NCBI RefSeq assembly: GCF_004297875.1
Contig: NZ_SCSK01000035.1
Coordinates: 1 to 64,000 of the forward strand
Length of the DNA: 64,000 nt
From: Pandoraea sp.
GTDB taxonomy: Bacteria; Pseudomonadota; Gammaproteobacteria; Burkholderiales; Burkholderiaceae
Reading direction: 5' to 3'
A program made the translations under genes and the position numbers. The notes below the pieces were generated by a model. That model made no database searches, was not told the origin of the DNA, and saw only the letters and a program-made list of their open reading frames with translations. Of the stretch, positions 41,186 to 52,679 are shown piece after piece; position 1 is the first letter of the stretch; each line of letters starts with the position of its first letter.

Positions 41186-42319
41186 TTACATCGGATAGAC
41201 CGTCTTGTAGCTGCCGTCAGCCTGCACTTCGAAAGCTGCCATTGGGCTGCCGATACGCTCGCCCTTGGCATCCCACGAGAAAGGCCCGGTCACGCCCTGG
41301 AAGCCCTTCATGTTGTGCAGCCAGGGAATCAGCTTGGCGGTATCGGTGCTCTTGGTCGCCTGGATCGCGGCGATCACGGCACGGAAGCCGTCGGCATTGG
41401 TGAAGGTGTAGATGCTCGGCGGTGCCGAACCGTAGGCCTTCACGTAGTCCGCCAGGAATTTCTTGGCTTCCTTGTACGGCAGGTTTTCCGGCGAGGGAAT
41501 GTTGATGATGATCGCACCCTTGGCCGCCGGGCCAGCGATTTTGGCGAACGCGGCATTCTGGTTGGCATCGCCGCCGACGAACGCAGCCTTCATGCCCAGT
41601 TGCTCCATTTGCGCGCGAATCAGGCCGCCATCGGTGTAATAGCCGGAGAAGTACACGACATCGGGATTGGCGGACTTGAGTTTGGTCAGCACGGCGCTGT
41701 AATCCTGCGTGCCGGCGGTGATGTAGTCCTTCGCCACGACGTTGCCGCCATCGGCCTTGACGGCCTTGTCGACGCTGTCAGCCAGCCCGGTGGCGTAGCT
41801 CGAATGGTCGCTCAGCACAACGATACGTTTGTAATGCTTGGCCTTGACCAGGTATTGCGCAGTGAACACGGCTTCGGCGCTGTTAGGCGGCGCATTGCGG
41901 AAGAAGGTCTTCCAGCCCTTGGCGGTGAGCTCGTCGCTCGTGCCGTCGGAGGTCTGAATCACGTTGGCGGCCGAGTAGATCGGCGCAGCGGCCAGCGCGG
42001 CGCCACTGGTATAGGTGCCGATTACGGCAATCACGCCGTCGTTGACCAGCTTGCGGGCGCAGATCGCGGCCTGGGCCGGCTTGCCTTCGTCGTCGCAAAC
42101 CACCACGTCGATTTTGCGACCCAGCAGCCCGCCGGCGGCGTTTTGCTCGTTGGCCAGCAACTTCACACCGTTCTCGATGCCCTGACCCTCGCCGGCATAA
42201 TCGCCCGTGATAGGTGCCTGGACCCCGATCTTGATCGGACCGCTCGCGGCCAGCGCGGCGCCCACCCCCACCGTCAGCGAAAAAACGGAAACTGCAGAGA
42301 TTCTCGCAAACCTTTTCAT
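41186..42319 (-). CDS. livK: Branched-chain amino acid ABC transporter substrate-binding protein
   Basis: Signal peptide; PIKIGVQAPITGDYAGEGQGIENGVKLLANEQNAAGGLLGRKIDVVVCDDEGKPAQAA; SD AGGAGA. Confidence 0.92.
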   Translation of the reverse strand: MKRFARISAVSVFSLTVGVGAALAASGPIKIGVQAPITGDYAGEGQGIENGVKLLANEQNAAGGLLGRKIDVVVCDDEGKPAQAAICARKLVNDGVIAVIGTYTSGAALAAAPIYSAANVIQTSDGTSDELTAKGWKTFFRNAPPNSAEAVFTAQYLVKAKHYKRIVVLSDHSSYATGLADSVDKAVKADGGNVVAKDYITAGTQDYSAVLTKLKSANPDVVYFSGYYTDGGLIRAQMEQLGMKAAFVGGDANQNAAFAKIAGPAAKGAIIINIPSPENLPYKEAKKFLADYVKAYGSAPPSIYTFTNADGFRAVIAAIQATKSTDTAKLIPWLHNMKGFQGVTGPFSWDAKGERIGSPMAAFEVQADGSYKTVYPM

Positions 42320-42690
42320 TCTCTATTCTCCTGATCTAACGACGTGCATTTGTGCAGCAGCTATCTTTATGTCGGGTTCGTACGCATTGCACGCGCTCGC
42401 CCCCGCACGAAGACGCGACATTTACCTCAAACTCATTCAGTTACCTGCCTCGACAAGATGAGGTGCCCCATCTTAATCCGAACTCAACTCTAAGCAATCC
42501 TTCTTTTGCCACTAAATCGAATCCGCAAGCGCTGCAGCATGATGCGGGCAAAGCGCCGCGCGCGCCTTCGTCGCAAGCTTTTTCGTCAAACCGGACCGTC
42601 TCTGAAGTGATTCACTGCCCGGCAGAGTACAACCCAACAAAAAAAAAGCGCAACCCAACGAGTGGGCGGAGTATAACTTGTCAATTTAAG

Positions 42691-42712
42691 TGAGTACAAC
42701 CCGTATTACTCA
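42691..42712. promoter_or_regulatory. Inverted repeat TGAGTA-N10-TACTCA in the long region upstream of livK
   Basis: Perfect 6-bp arms; part of the 11-bp direct repeat GAGTACAACCC (42625-42635 and 42692-42702). Confidence 0.4.
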
Positions 42713-43068
42713 TGAAAGTATACGAATATGGCTGTGTCATGTCTTGCGTTTTTGCCCCGCGCGCGATGAGAATTTCCGCACAATCAATACAAGAGTAGTA
42801 CAAACCCTAGGATGATCGGCCGGTGTACCGGGGGAGTCGTGGATCTCGCCAGAGAGTAAAGCTGGAGCGTGATTTTCATCGGATAGACGAGTCAACACAA
42901 CGGTCTTGCCGCCAGTCCTGCGGAATTCTTGACAAACGCAATTCGAAAGATGATTACAGCATAGTCTGAATCTTCCGAGGGTGCCCGGCGCATTGGGGCA
43001 AACCCCTAGTCGGGCCGCGCGACCAAAGCGGTCGCCCCGTCCGGTGGCGCGGCCCGTGATCGATCTCT

Positions 43069-44250
43069 CTAGATTCGCTCGAAGATCGCGGCAATACCCT
43101 GCCCGCCGCCGATGCACATGGTCACCAGCGCATAGCGCCCGCCCACGCGCTGCAACTCGTGCAGTGCCTTGACAGTGATCAGCGCGCCGGTCGCGCCGAT
43201 CGGATGCCCCAGCGAAATACCCGAGCCATTGGGGTTCACCTTGGCGGGATCGAGCCCGAGATCACGCGTGACGGCACAGGCCTGTGCGGCGAATGCCTCG
43301 TTCGCCTCAATGACATCGAGGTCCTGCACGGTGAGCCCGGCGCGCTCGAGTGCGCGGCGCGTGGCCGGTACCGGGCCGATGCCCATATAGCGCGGATCAA
43401 CGCCGGCATGGGCGTAACTCACCAGACGCGCCAGCGGCTTGACGCCCCGTTGCTCGGCGGTGCGACGCTCCATCAGCACCACCGCGGCCGCTGCGTCGTT
43501 CAGACCCGATGCGTTACCGGCCGTGACCGTACCATCTTTCTGGAACACCGGGCGCAGTTTCGCCATGTCGTCGAGCGTGGCCTCGGCGCGCACATGCTCG
43601 TCGGTGACGAAAGCGACCTCCCCCTTCCTGGTCTTGAGCATCACCGGCACGATCTGATCCTTGAAGTATCCATTGGCGATCGCGTGCGCGGCCCGTTGAT
43701 GGGACTGCACCGCCAGCGCGTCCTGATCGGCGCGGGTGATCTGCCATTTGGCGGCAATGTTCTCGGCCGTCACGCCCATATGGATCGTCTCGAACGGATC
43801 ATGCAGCGCGCCAAGCATCATGTCGACCAGACGCGACTCGCCCATGCGGGTACCCCAGCGCGCACCGGGCATCAGGTACGGGGCGCGGCTCATGCTCTCC
43901 GCCCCCGCACCGATGGCAATGTCGGCGTCGCCCAGCAGGATGTTCTGCGCGGCCGAAACAATGGCCTGCAAGCCCGAGCCGCACAACCGGTTGAGCGTCA
44001 AAGCCGGCGCATCCTGGGTCACGCCGCCGCCGATCGCGGCCACGCGCGCCAGGTACATATCCTTGGGCTCGGTATTGATCACGTGACCGAAAACAACGTG
44101 CCCGACTTCCTCGCCCGACACGCCGGCGCGAGCGAGAGACTCTCGTACGACCAGCGCTCCCAGTTCGGTTGGCGCAACGTCTTTCAGACTGCCGCCAAAA
44201 TCTCCAATAGCGGTACGTACCCCGCTGACGATCACGACTTCGCGTTGCAT
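43069..44250 (-). CDS. Thiolase / acetyl-CoA acetyltransferase family protein
   Basis: REVVIVSGVRTAIGDFGGSLKDVAPTELGALVVRESL, TLNRLCGSGLQAIVSAAQ (active Cys), NPNGSGISLGHPIGATGALI, VTMCIGGGQGIAAIFERI. Confidence 0.9.
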   Translation of the reverse strand: MQREVVIVSGVRTAIGDFGGSLKDVAPTELGALVVRESLARAGVSGEEVGHVVFGHVINTEPKDMYLARVAAIGGGVTQDAPALTLNRLCGSGLQAIVSAAQNILLGDADIAIGAGAESMSRAPYLMPGARWGTRMGESRLVDMMLGALHDPFETIHMGVTAENIAAKWQITRADQDALAVQSHQRAAHAIANGYFKDQIVPVMLKTRKGEVAFVTDEHVRAEATLDDMAKLRPVFQKDGTVTAGNASGLNDAAAAVVLMERRTAEQRGVKPLARLVSYAHAGVDPRYMGIGPVPATRRALERAGLTVQDLDVIEANEAFAAQACAVTRDLGLDPAKVNPNGSGISLGHPIGATGALITVKALHELQRVGGRYALVTMCIGGGQGIAAIFERI

Positions 44251-44587
44251 TAGCTCACCCCTTTCAATGATTGCCCGCCATCGGGCAGGAAACTTTTCCC
44301 ATGACGGCCAGTATAGCGGCGCGCGCCGCCAAGCGCCGCACTCCGCCTGAAGCCATGACCGATACCCCGGTGACATTTGGCGCGCAGCCGATGATCTGGC
44401 ATTTGTACCGATAAACCAAGTGTTTGCACGCGCCGCGGCCTGGCGTGAGTTGCCCAGGGGTACCGGATGGCCTACGGTGCAAACGCGCATTGCGCGGTCC
44501 AGCCGACGCTGTTCCGCATCGCGCCACCCACGCATGGCATTTGCTCCACGCGTAGCCCGCTTACCCCCGATTTAACGAACAGACACC

Positions 44588-46240
44588 ATGAATCACAACG
44601 TCCGCACAGCTCCTCATCACTCACGGCGCGTCGCCGAACGCTACTGCTACAGCGGCACCGGCATGCGCTCCGGAAAATCCAATTTCGCCGGCAGCCCCCG
44701 TGGCAACGGCCAATCGCTGCCGGGGCACGAAGCCACCCATTATTTGCCCGGCCTGGAAATCCGTTACCGCGGCAGCTCAGCAATCCCTGAAGAACACTGC
44801 TTGACCGTCGTTGCTCATGCGGGCCCCCAAGTGGCGCGCGCCTTGCGCTGGCGCACCGGCAGGCCTCCATCGTTGCCGCGCACCCAGATGCGTTTTGCCT
44901 TGTCCGATGCACTAGGTTCAACCACTCAGGAGCTTGGCGCGGACGCCGCGCAATTGACCTGGGAGAGCTACTATCCATTCGGCGGTACGGCTTGCTGGAT
45001 GGTGCGGCATCAATGCGAGGTACGCTATAAAACCGCGCACCATGCCGGCAAGGAGCGCGATGCGTCGGGCTTGAGCTACTACGGCTTCCGCTATTACTCG
45101 CCCTGGCTCGGCAGATGGCTCAACACCGACCCGGCCGGCCCGGTGGACGGCCCGAATCTGTTTGCGATGACCGGCAACAATCCGGCCAGCCGCACGGATA
45201 TGCTCGGCCTGATCACCTGGTCTGAACGCTGGCGGGCCGCTGGCGCGGCTTTCCTGCGCGATGGCGTGAGTACGCTGGCCGGCGCGGTCGCCAGATATGG
45301 GGTTTCGTTCGGGCTGGGGGCGGTAGCGGGGAGCGGCCCGGCCAATGCGGTCCTGACCGCGGTCGGCGCGACGGCCGGCGCGGCGGCCGGCGGCTATGCC
45401 GGCGCCGGACTGGGCTCGCGCGCGGCGGACGCACTGCCCGAGACCTATGCGAATAACCGTGGCGTGCGCTTCATTCTGAGCGGCGGCGGGGCGCTGGGCG
45501 GTGCGGTAACCGGCGCCATGCCATCGTTGCTGGGCTATTTCACCAACCCGGGCGGGCTCAATCCGGAAGCGATCCGGCAAATCGGTAGCCTGGTCTATGC
45601 AGGCGTGCGCGACACCGGCCAGCAGACAGTCGCTGAACTGGGCCCGCGCGTGGCCTGGAGCGGGTCGCCCAGCGCGGTTGGCGTGGCCGCGTCGATGGGC
45701 CCCTATAGCGTCGCGCTGGCCGGCGTCGGCGCGCTGCGCCCGCACCTGCCGCAGTGGGCCGACGGGACTTTCGCGACGGCCTTGATCGAGGGACTGGACG
45801 GGGCTGGCGGAACCCTGGTGCGCGGCCTGCGCAGCGACACGCGCTATGTCGACGGAAGTAATCGTTTATCGGTGCCGGATCCGCGAGGCACAGTGCATGC
45901 CGCGCTCATGCGCATGAACGGCTCGACCCTGATTCAAGGCCTGGATGGCGCGCTCGCGCATGGCGGCACGCCGGCCAATGCGAATGCCGCGGGGGTGGTG
46001 GGTCGTATGACGACGTTGCCGACCGAGTGGCGCACTTATGTGGGTACACAGGTCCAGCAAGGCATCGCGGAGGCTTTCCACACGCAACGCTGGAGCGGCT
46101 TCAGCGGTGATGCCGCCACGCTGAGCGCCCCGGACGACTGGGATCCTCCCGCTTCGACGCTCGACCCCGCGGTAGACTTACGCGAGGTGTGGAATCTCGG
46201 CGAAGACGGGTTGCGGCCAGTCGGGCTCCGTCGGGTGTAA
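44588..46240 (+). CDS. RHS-repeat core protein of TccC type (orphan, short N-terminus) with novel C-terminal domain
   Basis: YLPGLEIRY...LTVVAHAGPQVARALRW...LRFALSDALGSTTQEL-like...ESYYPFGGTACW...YKTAHHAGKERDASGLSYYGFRYYSPWLGRWLNTDPAGPVDGPNLFAMTGNNPASRTDMLGL, matching the RHS core of insecticidal-toxin TccC proteins. Confidence 0.8.
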   Translation: MNHNVRTAPHHSRRVAERYCYSGTGMRSGKSNFAGSPRGNGQSLPGHEATHYLPGLEIRYRGSSAIPEEHCLTVVAHAGPQVARALRWRTGRPPSLPRTQMRFALSDALGSTTQELGADAAQLTWESYYPFGGTACWMVRHQCEVRYKTAHHAGKERDASGLSYYGFRYYSPWLGRWLNTDPAGPVDGPNLFAMTGNNPASRTDMLGLITWSERWRAAGAAFLRDGVSTLAGAVARYGVSFGLGAVAGSGPANAVLTAVGATAGAAAGGYAGAGLGSRAADALPETYANNRGVRFILSGGGALGGAVTGAMPSLLGYFTNPGGLNPEAIRQIGSLVYAGVRDTGQQTVAELGPRVAWSGSPSAVGVAASMGPYSVALAGVGALRPHLPQWADGTFATALIEGLDGAGGTLVRGLRSDTRYVDGSNRLSVPDPRGTVHAALMRMNGSTLIQGLDGALAHGGTPANANAAGVVGRMTTLPTEWRTYVGTQVQQGIAEAFHTQRWSGFSGDAATLSAPDDWDPPASTLDPAVDLREVWNLGEDGLRPVGLRRV

Positions 46241-46266
46241 GCAGCGCGCCGCGCGGTCACGGAGCC

Positions 46267-47634
46267 TCAGACTTCGCCCCAGAGATCGTGGCCGTCGGCG
46301 CCGGTGATCTTCACCGAGACGAAGTCGCCGGCCTTGTAGCGCTTGGAGGCCTTGGTGGTTGGCTCGATGTAGACCATGCCGTCGATTTCCGGCGCGTCCC
46401 CCATCGTGCGCGCCATGCCACCGTCCTGATTGACTTCATCGACGAGCACTTTCAGGGTCTTGCCGACATGTCGCTTGAGGCGGCGCGCGGAAATCGTCTC
46501 GGCAACCTCCATAAAACGCGCGCGGCGCTCTTCGCGCACGTCGTCGGGTAGCGCGCCGGCAAGCTCATTGGCGCGCGCGCCTTCGACCGGCGAATAGGCA
46601 AAGCAGCCCACCCGGTCGAGTTCCGCCTCGCGCAGAAATTCAAGCAGCGCCTCGAACTCGGCTTCGGTCTCGCCGGGAAAGCCAGCGATGAAGGTGCTGC
46701 GGATCGTCAGGTCCGGGCAGATAGCGCGCCAGGCGCGGATGCGCTCCAGATTCTTTTCGGCGCTGGCCGGCCGCTTCATGCGCTTGAGAACGTCGGGGTG
46801 GGCGTGCTGCAGCGGCACGTCGAGGTACGGCAGAATCTTCCCTTCGGCCATCAGCGGGATGATCTCGTCGACGTGCGGATAGGGGTATACATAATGCAGG
46901 CGCACCCAGGCACCATACTGCTGCGCCAGCTCACCCAGCGCGCTCACCAGTTCGGTCATGCGCGTCTTGACCGGCCGGCCATTCCAGAAACCGGTGCGGT
47001 ATTTGACGTCGACGCCATAGGCGCTGGTGTCCTGGGAAATCACCAGCAATTCCTTGACGCCCGACTTGAACAGATTTTCCGCCTCGAGCATCACTTCGGC
47101 CACCGGGCGCGACACCAGATCCCCGCGCATCGACGGAATGATGCAGAACGTGCAGCGGTGGTTACAGCCTTCGGAGATTTTGAGATAGGCGTAGTGCTTT
47201 GGCGTGAGCTTGATGCCCTGCGCAGGCACCAGGTCGATGAACGGATCGTGCGGCTTGGGCAGGTGCTGGTGAACCGCCTGCATGACCTCATTGGTCGCAT
47301 GCGGGCCGGTCACTGCCAGCACCTTGGGATGAACACTGCTGACAATGTCCTGGCCGGCCGCGTCTTTCTTGGCTCCCAGGCAGCCGGTCACGATGACCTT
47401 GCCGTTTTCCGTCAATGCCTCGCCGATGGCGTCGAGACTCTCCTGCACCGCCGCATCGATGAATCCACAGGTATTGACGACAACCAGATCGGCACCGTCA
47501 TAAGTGCCGGAAATCTCGTAACCCTCGGCGCGCAATTGCGTGAGAATCTGCTCGGAATCGACCAGCGCCTTCGGACAGCCGAGCGAGACGAAACCGACCT
47601 TGGGCGTGGCGGCGGGAGATGACGGGTTGGACAT
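46267..47634 (-). CDS. rimO: Ribosomal protein S12 methylthiotransferase
   Basis: [29 protein letters not shown]; radical [29 protein letters not shown]-terminal TRAM domain. Confidence 0.95.
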   Translation of the reverse strand: MSNPSSPAATPKVGFVSLGCPKALVDSEQILTQLRAEGYEISGTYDGADLVVVNTCGFIDAAVQESLDAIGEALTENGKVIVTGCLGAKKDAAGQDIVSSVHPKVLAVTGPHATNEVMQAVHQHLPKPHDPFIDLVPAQGIKLTPKHYAYLKISEGCNHRCTFCIIPSMRGDLVSRPVAEVMLEAENLFKSGVKELLVISQDTSAYGVDVKYRTGFWNGRPVKTRMTELVSALGELAQQYGAWVRLHYVYPYPHVDEIIPLMAEGKILPYLDVPLQHAHPDVLKRMKRPASAEKNLERIRAWRAICPDLTIRSTFIAGFPGETEAEFEALLEFLREAELDRVGCFAYSPVEGARANELAGALPDDVREERRARFMEVAETISARRLKRHVGKTLKVLVDEVNQDGGMARTMGDAPEIDGMVYIEPTTKASKRYKAGDFVSVKITGADGHDLWGEV

Positions 47635-47717
47635 GGTACGGTTCCTGAAGCGATATCGGCGGCAAACCGCAGCCCGCGAGGCTGCGAAGGCCGGTATTGT
47701 ACCCTGCCCCCGCTACC

Positions 47718-48290
47718 TCACTTGTTCGGATCTTTCGGCTGCCCTGGCCCGCCGGGCGGAAACGGGAACGTACTGAACATGTTCTTGGCCTGGCTCTGCA
47801 TCTGCTCCTGCATCTGCACGAACAGGTTCTTCGACTGTTCGATGTAGTTGGTCATCATGCCCTGCATCATCGGCGCCTGCATGTTCATGAATTGGGACCA
47901 CATATCGGGGTTGAAGGTCGCGCCTTCGTATAGCCCCTTGCCCTGGTCGGCCAGCTTGTGCTGGATCTCGATGAAAGTCTGGATATTCTTCTCCAGATAG
48001 GTACCCATCATGCCTTGCAGCGCGTGGCCATAGAAACGGATGATCTGCGCCAGCATGACGCTGGAGAACATCGGCATGCCGCCGGTTTCTTCTTCGAGAA
48101 TGATTTGCAGCAGGATGCTGCGGGTGAGGTCTTCGCTCGATTTCGCGTCGACGACCTTGAACTCCTCATTGTCGAGCACCAGTTGCTTGACGTCGCTCAA
48201 GGTGATGTAGGTACTGGTCTGGGTATCGTAGAGCCGGCGGTTTGGATATTTCTTGATCAGACGTTCGTCGGTTTTTTTTTGCGTGCTCAT
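47718..48290 (-). CDS. phaR: Polyhydroxyalkanoate synthesis repressor
   Basis: RLIKKYPNRRLYDTQTSTYITLSDVKQLVLDNEEFKVVDAKSSEDLTRSILLQIILEEE. Confidence 0.95.
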   Translation of the reverse strand: MSTQKKTDERLIKKYPNRRLYDTQTSTYITLSDVKQLVLDNEEFKVVDAKSSEDLTRSILLQIILEEETGGMPMFSSVMLAQIIRFYGHALQGMMGTYLEKNIQTFIEIQHKLADQGKGLYEGATFNPDMWSQFMNMQAPMMQGMMTNYIEQSKNLFVQMQEQMQSQAKNMFSTFPFPPGGPGQPKDPNK

Positions 48291-48494
48291 TCGCGGTCTG
48301 TCCCTCTCTTGCGACGGCGCCGGTTAGCCGGCTATTGACGGGTACTGGACAGCCGCGGGGTACCGAAGCGTCCAACCCGTGTTTTTCGATTGTAGGCCGC
48401 TTGCTGCCTTGCGGCAATCCCGAGTCAAAACATGAAAACATGCCGCGCGCCGCGGACAGACGGTCCACGGCGCGCGGCATGGCCGACCATGGCA

Positions 48495-49235
48495 TTACGC
48501 CATGTGCAGCCCGCCGTTCAGGGAAAAGTCCGCGCCGGTCGCGAAGGCGGATTCCTCGGATGCCAGCCAGGCGCAGATCGAGGCGATCTCGGACGGCTCA
48601 CCCAGACGCTTGACCGGGATCGTCGCGACGATCTTCTCGAGCACTTCCGGCCGGATCGAGCGCACCATATCGGTACCGATATAGCCGGGCGATACGGTAT
48701 TGACCGTCACGCCCTTGGTCGCGACCTCTTGCGCCAGCGCCATCGTGAAGCCATGAATACCGGCCTTCGCGGTCGAGTAGTTGGTCTGCCCGAACTGCCC
48801 CTTCTGGCCATTGACCGACGAGATGCTGATGATGCGCCCCCAGCCGCGCTCGACCATGCCTTCGATGACCTGCTTGGTCACGTTGAACAGGCTGTTGAGA
48901 TTGGTGTCGATCACCGCACTCCAGTCTTCGCGGGTCATTTTGCGCAGCACGACATCGCGCGTAATGCCGGCGTTGTTCACCAGCACGTCGATCTGGCCGA
49001 CTTCGGCCTTGACCTTGTCGAATGCCGCGGTGGTCGAATCCCAATCCGCGACGTTGCCCTCCGAGGCGACAAAATCGAAGCCAAGCGCTTTTTGTTCGGC
49101 CAGCCATTTTGCCTTGCGCGGAGAATTGGGGCCGCAGCCGGCCACCACACGAAAACCTTCCTTGTAGAGCCGCTGGCAAATGGCGGTGCCGATGCCGCCC
49201 ATACCACCGGTGACGTAGGCGATGCGTTGTGTCAT
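48495..49235 (-). CDS. phbB: Acetoacetyl-CoA reductase
   Basis: SDR: MTQRIAYVTGGMGGIGTAICQRL; INVLVNNAGITRD-like; ISSVNGQKGQFGQTNYSTAKAGIHGFTMALAQE. Confidence 0.95.
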   Translation of the reverse strand: MTQRIAYVTGGMGGIGTAICQRLYKEGFRVVAGCGPNSPRKAKWLAEQKALGFDFVASEGNVADWDSTTAAFDKVKAEVGQIDVLVNNAGITRDVVLRKMTREDWSAVIDTNLNSLFNVTKQVIEGMVERGWGRIISISSVNGQKGQFGQTNYSTAKAGIHGFTMALAQEVATKGVTVNTVSPGYIGTDMVRSIRPEVLEKIVATIPVKRLGEPSEIASICAWLASEESAFATGADFSLNGGLHMA

Positions 49236-49315
49236 GGAGTGCTCCATTTATTAATTGACCACTTGAATCGAGACTAAAGATGCTACTCGCGGCAAACGCG
49301 CTCGGGCCATTCGCA

Positions 49316-50497
<1,182 letters not shown>

Positions 50498-50550
50498 TAC
50501 GATCACCTTGACTTCATAAAAAGAAAAACGCCCCCGCTTTTACCTGATTT

Positions 50551-52347
50551 TCAAGCCTTGGCCTTGACGTACCTGCCAGGCGCCGGCTCGACCGGCTGGT
50601 ATTGGACATTACCATAGCCGGATGACGCCTTGACGCGCCGTCCGCCATGAGACGCAAGCCAGGCATGCCAATCCGGCCACCAGCTGCCGGGATGTTCCTG
50701 CGCACTGGCCAGCCAATCGTCGGCACTGGCCGGCAACGCATCCCCGGTCCAATAGCTGCGGCGCTGCTTGGCCGGCGGGTTGATCACGCCTGCGATATGC
50801 CCCGAGGCGCCCAATACGAAGCGTTTCGGCCCGGACAGCAGCGCAGTTGACGCGTAAGCGGCACGCCAGGGCACGATATGGTCTTCACGCGAGCCGAAAA
50901 TGTAGACCGGCACGTCGATCGCGCCCAGATCGACCGGTACGCCGCACACGGTCAGCCGGCCGGGCTGTTTAAGTTCGTTCTGCAGGTACATGTGGCGCAG
51001 ATACCAGGCGAACATTGGCCCCGCCAGATTGGTGCTGTCGCCGTTCCAGTACAGCAGGTCGAACGCCGGCGGCGACTGGCCCTTGAGATAGTTGTCGACC
51101 ACATAGTTCCACACCAGCTCGTTGGGCCGCAGGAATGAAAACGTGTTGGCCAGCTCGACGCCGCGCATCAACCCGCACGGCCCGTTCTTGCCACCGATGG
51201 TCTGCTCGCGCCATTGCACGTGCGTGTCGTCGATGAATACGTCGAGAATGCCGGTATCGGAGAAATCGAGCAGCGTGGTCAGGAGCGTCAGACTCTTGAC
51301 CGGGGCCTTGGCGCCGCGCTCGCCGCGCCCGGCCAGTACCGCCAGCGCGGTCGCCAGCAGCGTGCCGCCGACGCAGAAGCCCAGCGCATTGATTTGACTC
51401 TGCCCGCTGATCTGGCGCACCACTTCGATGGCTTTGAGCGGACCCTCGGCGATGTAGTCGTCCCACTGCTTGTCGGTCAGGGTCTCGTCGGCATTGCGCC
51501 AGGACACCATGAAAACCGTGTGCCCCTGCTCTACCGCATGACGCACCAGCGAGTTGGCGGGCTGCAGATCGAGGATGTAATACTTGTTGATGCACGGCGG
51601 CACGATCAGCAGCGGGCGCTGGAACACCGTGCCGGTCAGCGGCTTGTACTGGATCAGTTGGATCAGGTCGTTCTCGAACACGACCGCTCCCTCGGTGCTG
51701 GCCACATTGCGGCCAAGCTCGAAAGCCGTTTCATCGGTCTGCGAAACTTTTCCCTTACTGAAATCCGCCAGCAAATGCCGCAGCCCGGCCAGCAGGCTCT
51801 CGCCCTGCGTTTCGACCAGGCGCTGCTGCGCATCGGGGTTGGTGGCGATGAAATTACTCGGCGCGGCCGCGGCAATCCACTGCTCGACGGCAAAATGCAG
51901 GCGTTCGCGCGTCTTCGCATCGGCCTCGACAGCGGCGGCCAGGCGCGTCAGAAATCGCGCGTTGAGCAGATACAGCGCCGCCGGAATCGCATACATCGGA
52001 CTGCGCCAGGCATCACCCGCAAAGCGGCGGTCGGCAAGCGCGAGACCGTCGGTGGGCAACGAGGAACAGCGCGCCATCAAGTCGGAGAATTCACGCCAAT
52101 AATCGGCCTGAATCGCATTCAGTTGGGCCGGGTCCATTTTGAGCGCGGGCACCGCTGGAAGACTGTCCCGCGACGCCACGGCGGCCGGGCCGTCAGGCAT
52201 CAGCGAAGAAAGAAACGTCGGGTCGAGCGTGCGGCGAAGCGCGTCAAACCATTCGGACATATCGGAAGCCTGCGCGGCGGACGTTCCGAATCCTGGGAAA
52301 AGGCCCGCCATGGAGGCAGGATCGACACGAGCGCTGGCGGATTTCAT
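50551..52347 (-). CDS. phaC: Class I polyhydroxyalkanoate synthase
   Basis: lipase-like box ALGFCVGGTLLATAL; PLLIVPPCINKYYILDLQPANSLVRHAVEQGHTVFMVSWRN; SGHIAGVINPPAKQRRSYW. Confidence 0.95.
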   Translation of the reverse strand: MKSASARVDPASMAGLFPGFGTSAAQASDMSEWFDALRRTLDPTFLSSLMPDGPAAVASRDSLPAVPALKMDPAQLNAIQADYWREFSDLMARCSSLPTDGLALADRRFAGDAWRSPMYAIPAALYLLNARFLTRLAAAVEADAKTRERLHFAVEQWIAAAAPSNFIATNPDAQQRLVETQGESLLAGLRHLLADFSKGKVSQTDETAFELGRNVASTEGAVVFENDLIQLIQYKPLTGTVFQRPLLIVPPCINKYYILDLQPANSLVRHAVEQGHTVFMVSWRNADETLTDKQWDDYIAEGPLKAIEVVRQISGQSQINALGFCVGGTLLATALAVLAGRGERGAKAPVKSLTLLTTLLDFSDTGILDVFIDDTHVQWREQTIGGKNGPCGLMRGVELANTFSFLRPNELVWNYVVDNYLKGQSPPAFDLLYWNGDSTNLAGPMFAWYLRHMYLQNELKQPGRLTVCGVPVDLGAIDVPVYIFGSREDHIVPWRAAYASTALLSGPKRFVLGASGHIAGVINPPAKQRRSYWTGDALPASADDWLASAQEHPGSWWPDWHAWLASHGGRRVKASSGYGNVQYQPVEPAPGRYVKAKA

Positions 52348-52679
52348 GATGGCTTATTGGCAAAGAATCTGTGCGTCACCCGGAGCGATCGGGCTGCTTG
52401 GGCCATTCTTGCGTCTGGCGCCAAGCCTGTCAATGACGTCGCTCACGACAGAATTCATTGTGATGCCATTCCAGTACTTTTTGAACGCACGTTTATCCCA
52501 ATGGGATGTCGTCATTTTAGGACGGCTGTATGTCATTTTCGTGGTTGCCATCACAGCGTCCTCGATTTCCCGACGATTGACGATCTGCGTGCGCATACGG
52601 TCCGGGCCCGGTCATTTTGTGTTTTTATCCGGCGGCACCGCCTCGTTACCCAGTGCCGCCCGGCACCGCCAGGCGCTGC

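Noticed and set aside
42737-43117. 126-aa minus-strand ORF between livK and the thiolase
   Set aside because: No recognisable domain, overlaps the thiolase end, no clear RBS.
44467-44790. Possible missing N-terminal RHS shell in another frame upstream of 44588
   Set aside because: Read the overlapping ORF: it is Arg/Ser/Pro-rich with no RHS/YD motifs, so a simple frameshift of a long RHS protein is not supported.
52354-52596. 80-aa ORF upstream of phaC
   Set aside because: Short, no recognisable family; likely part of the phaC upstream region, though not excluded.
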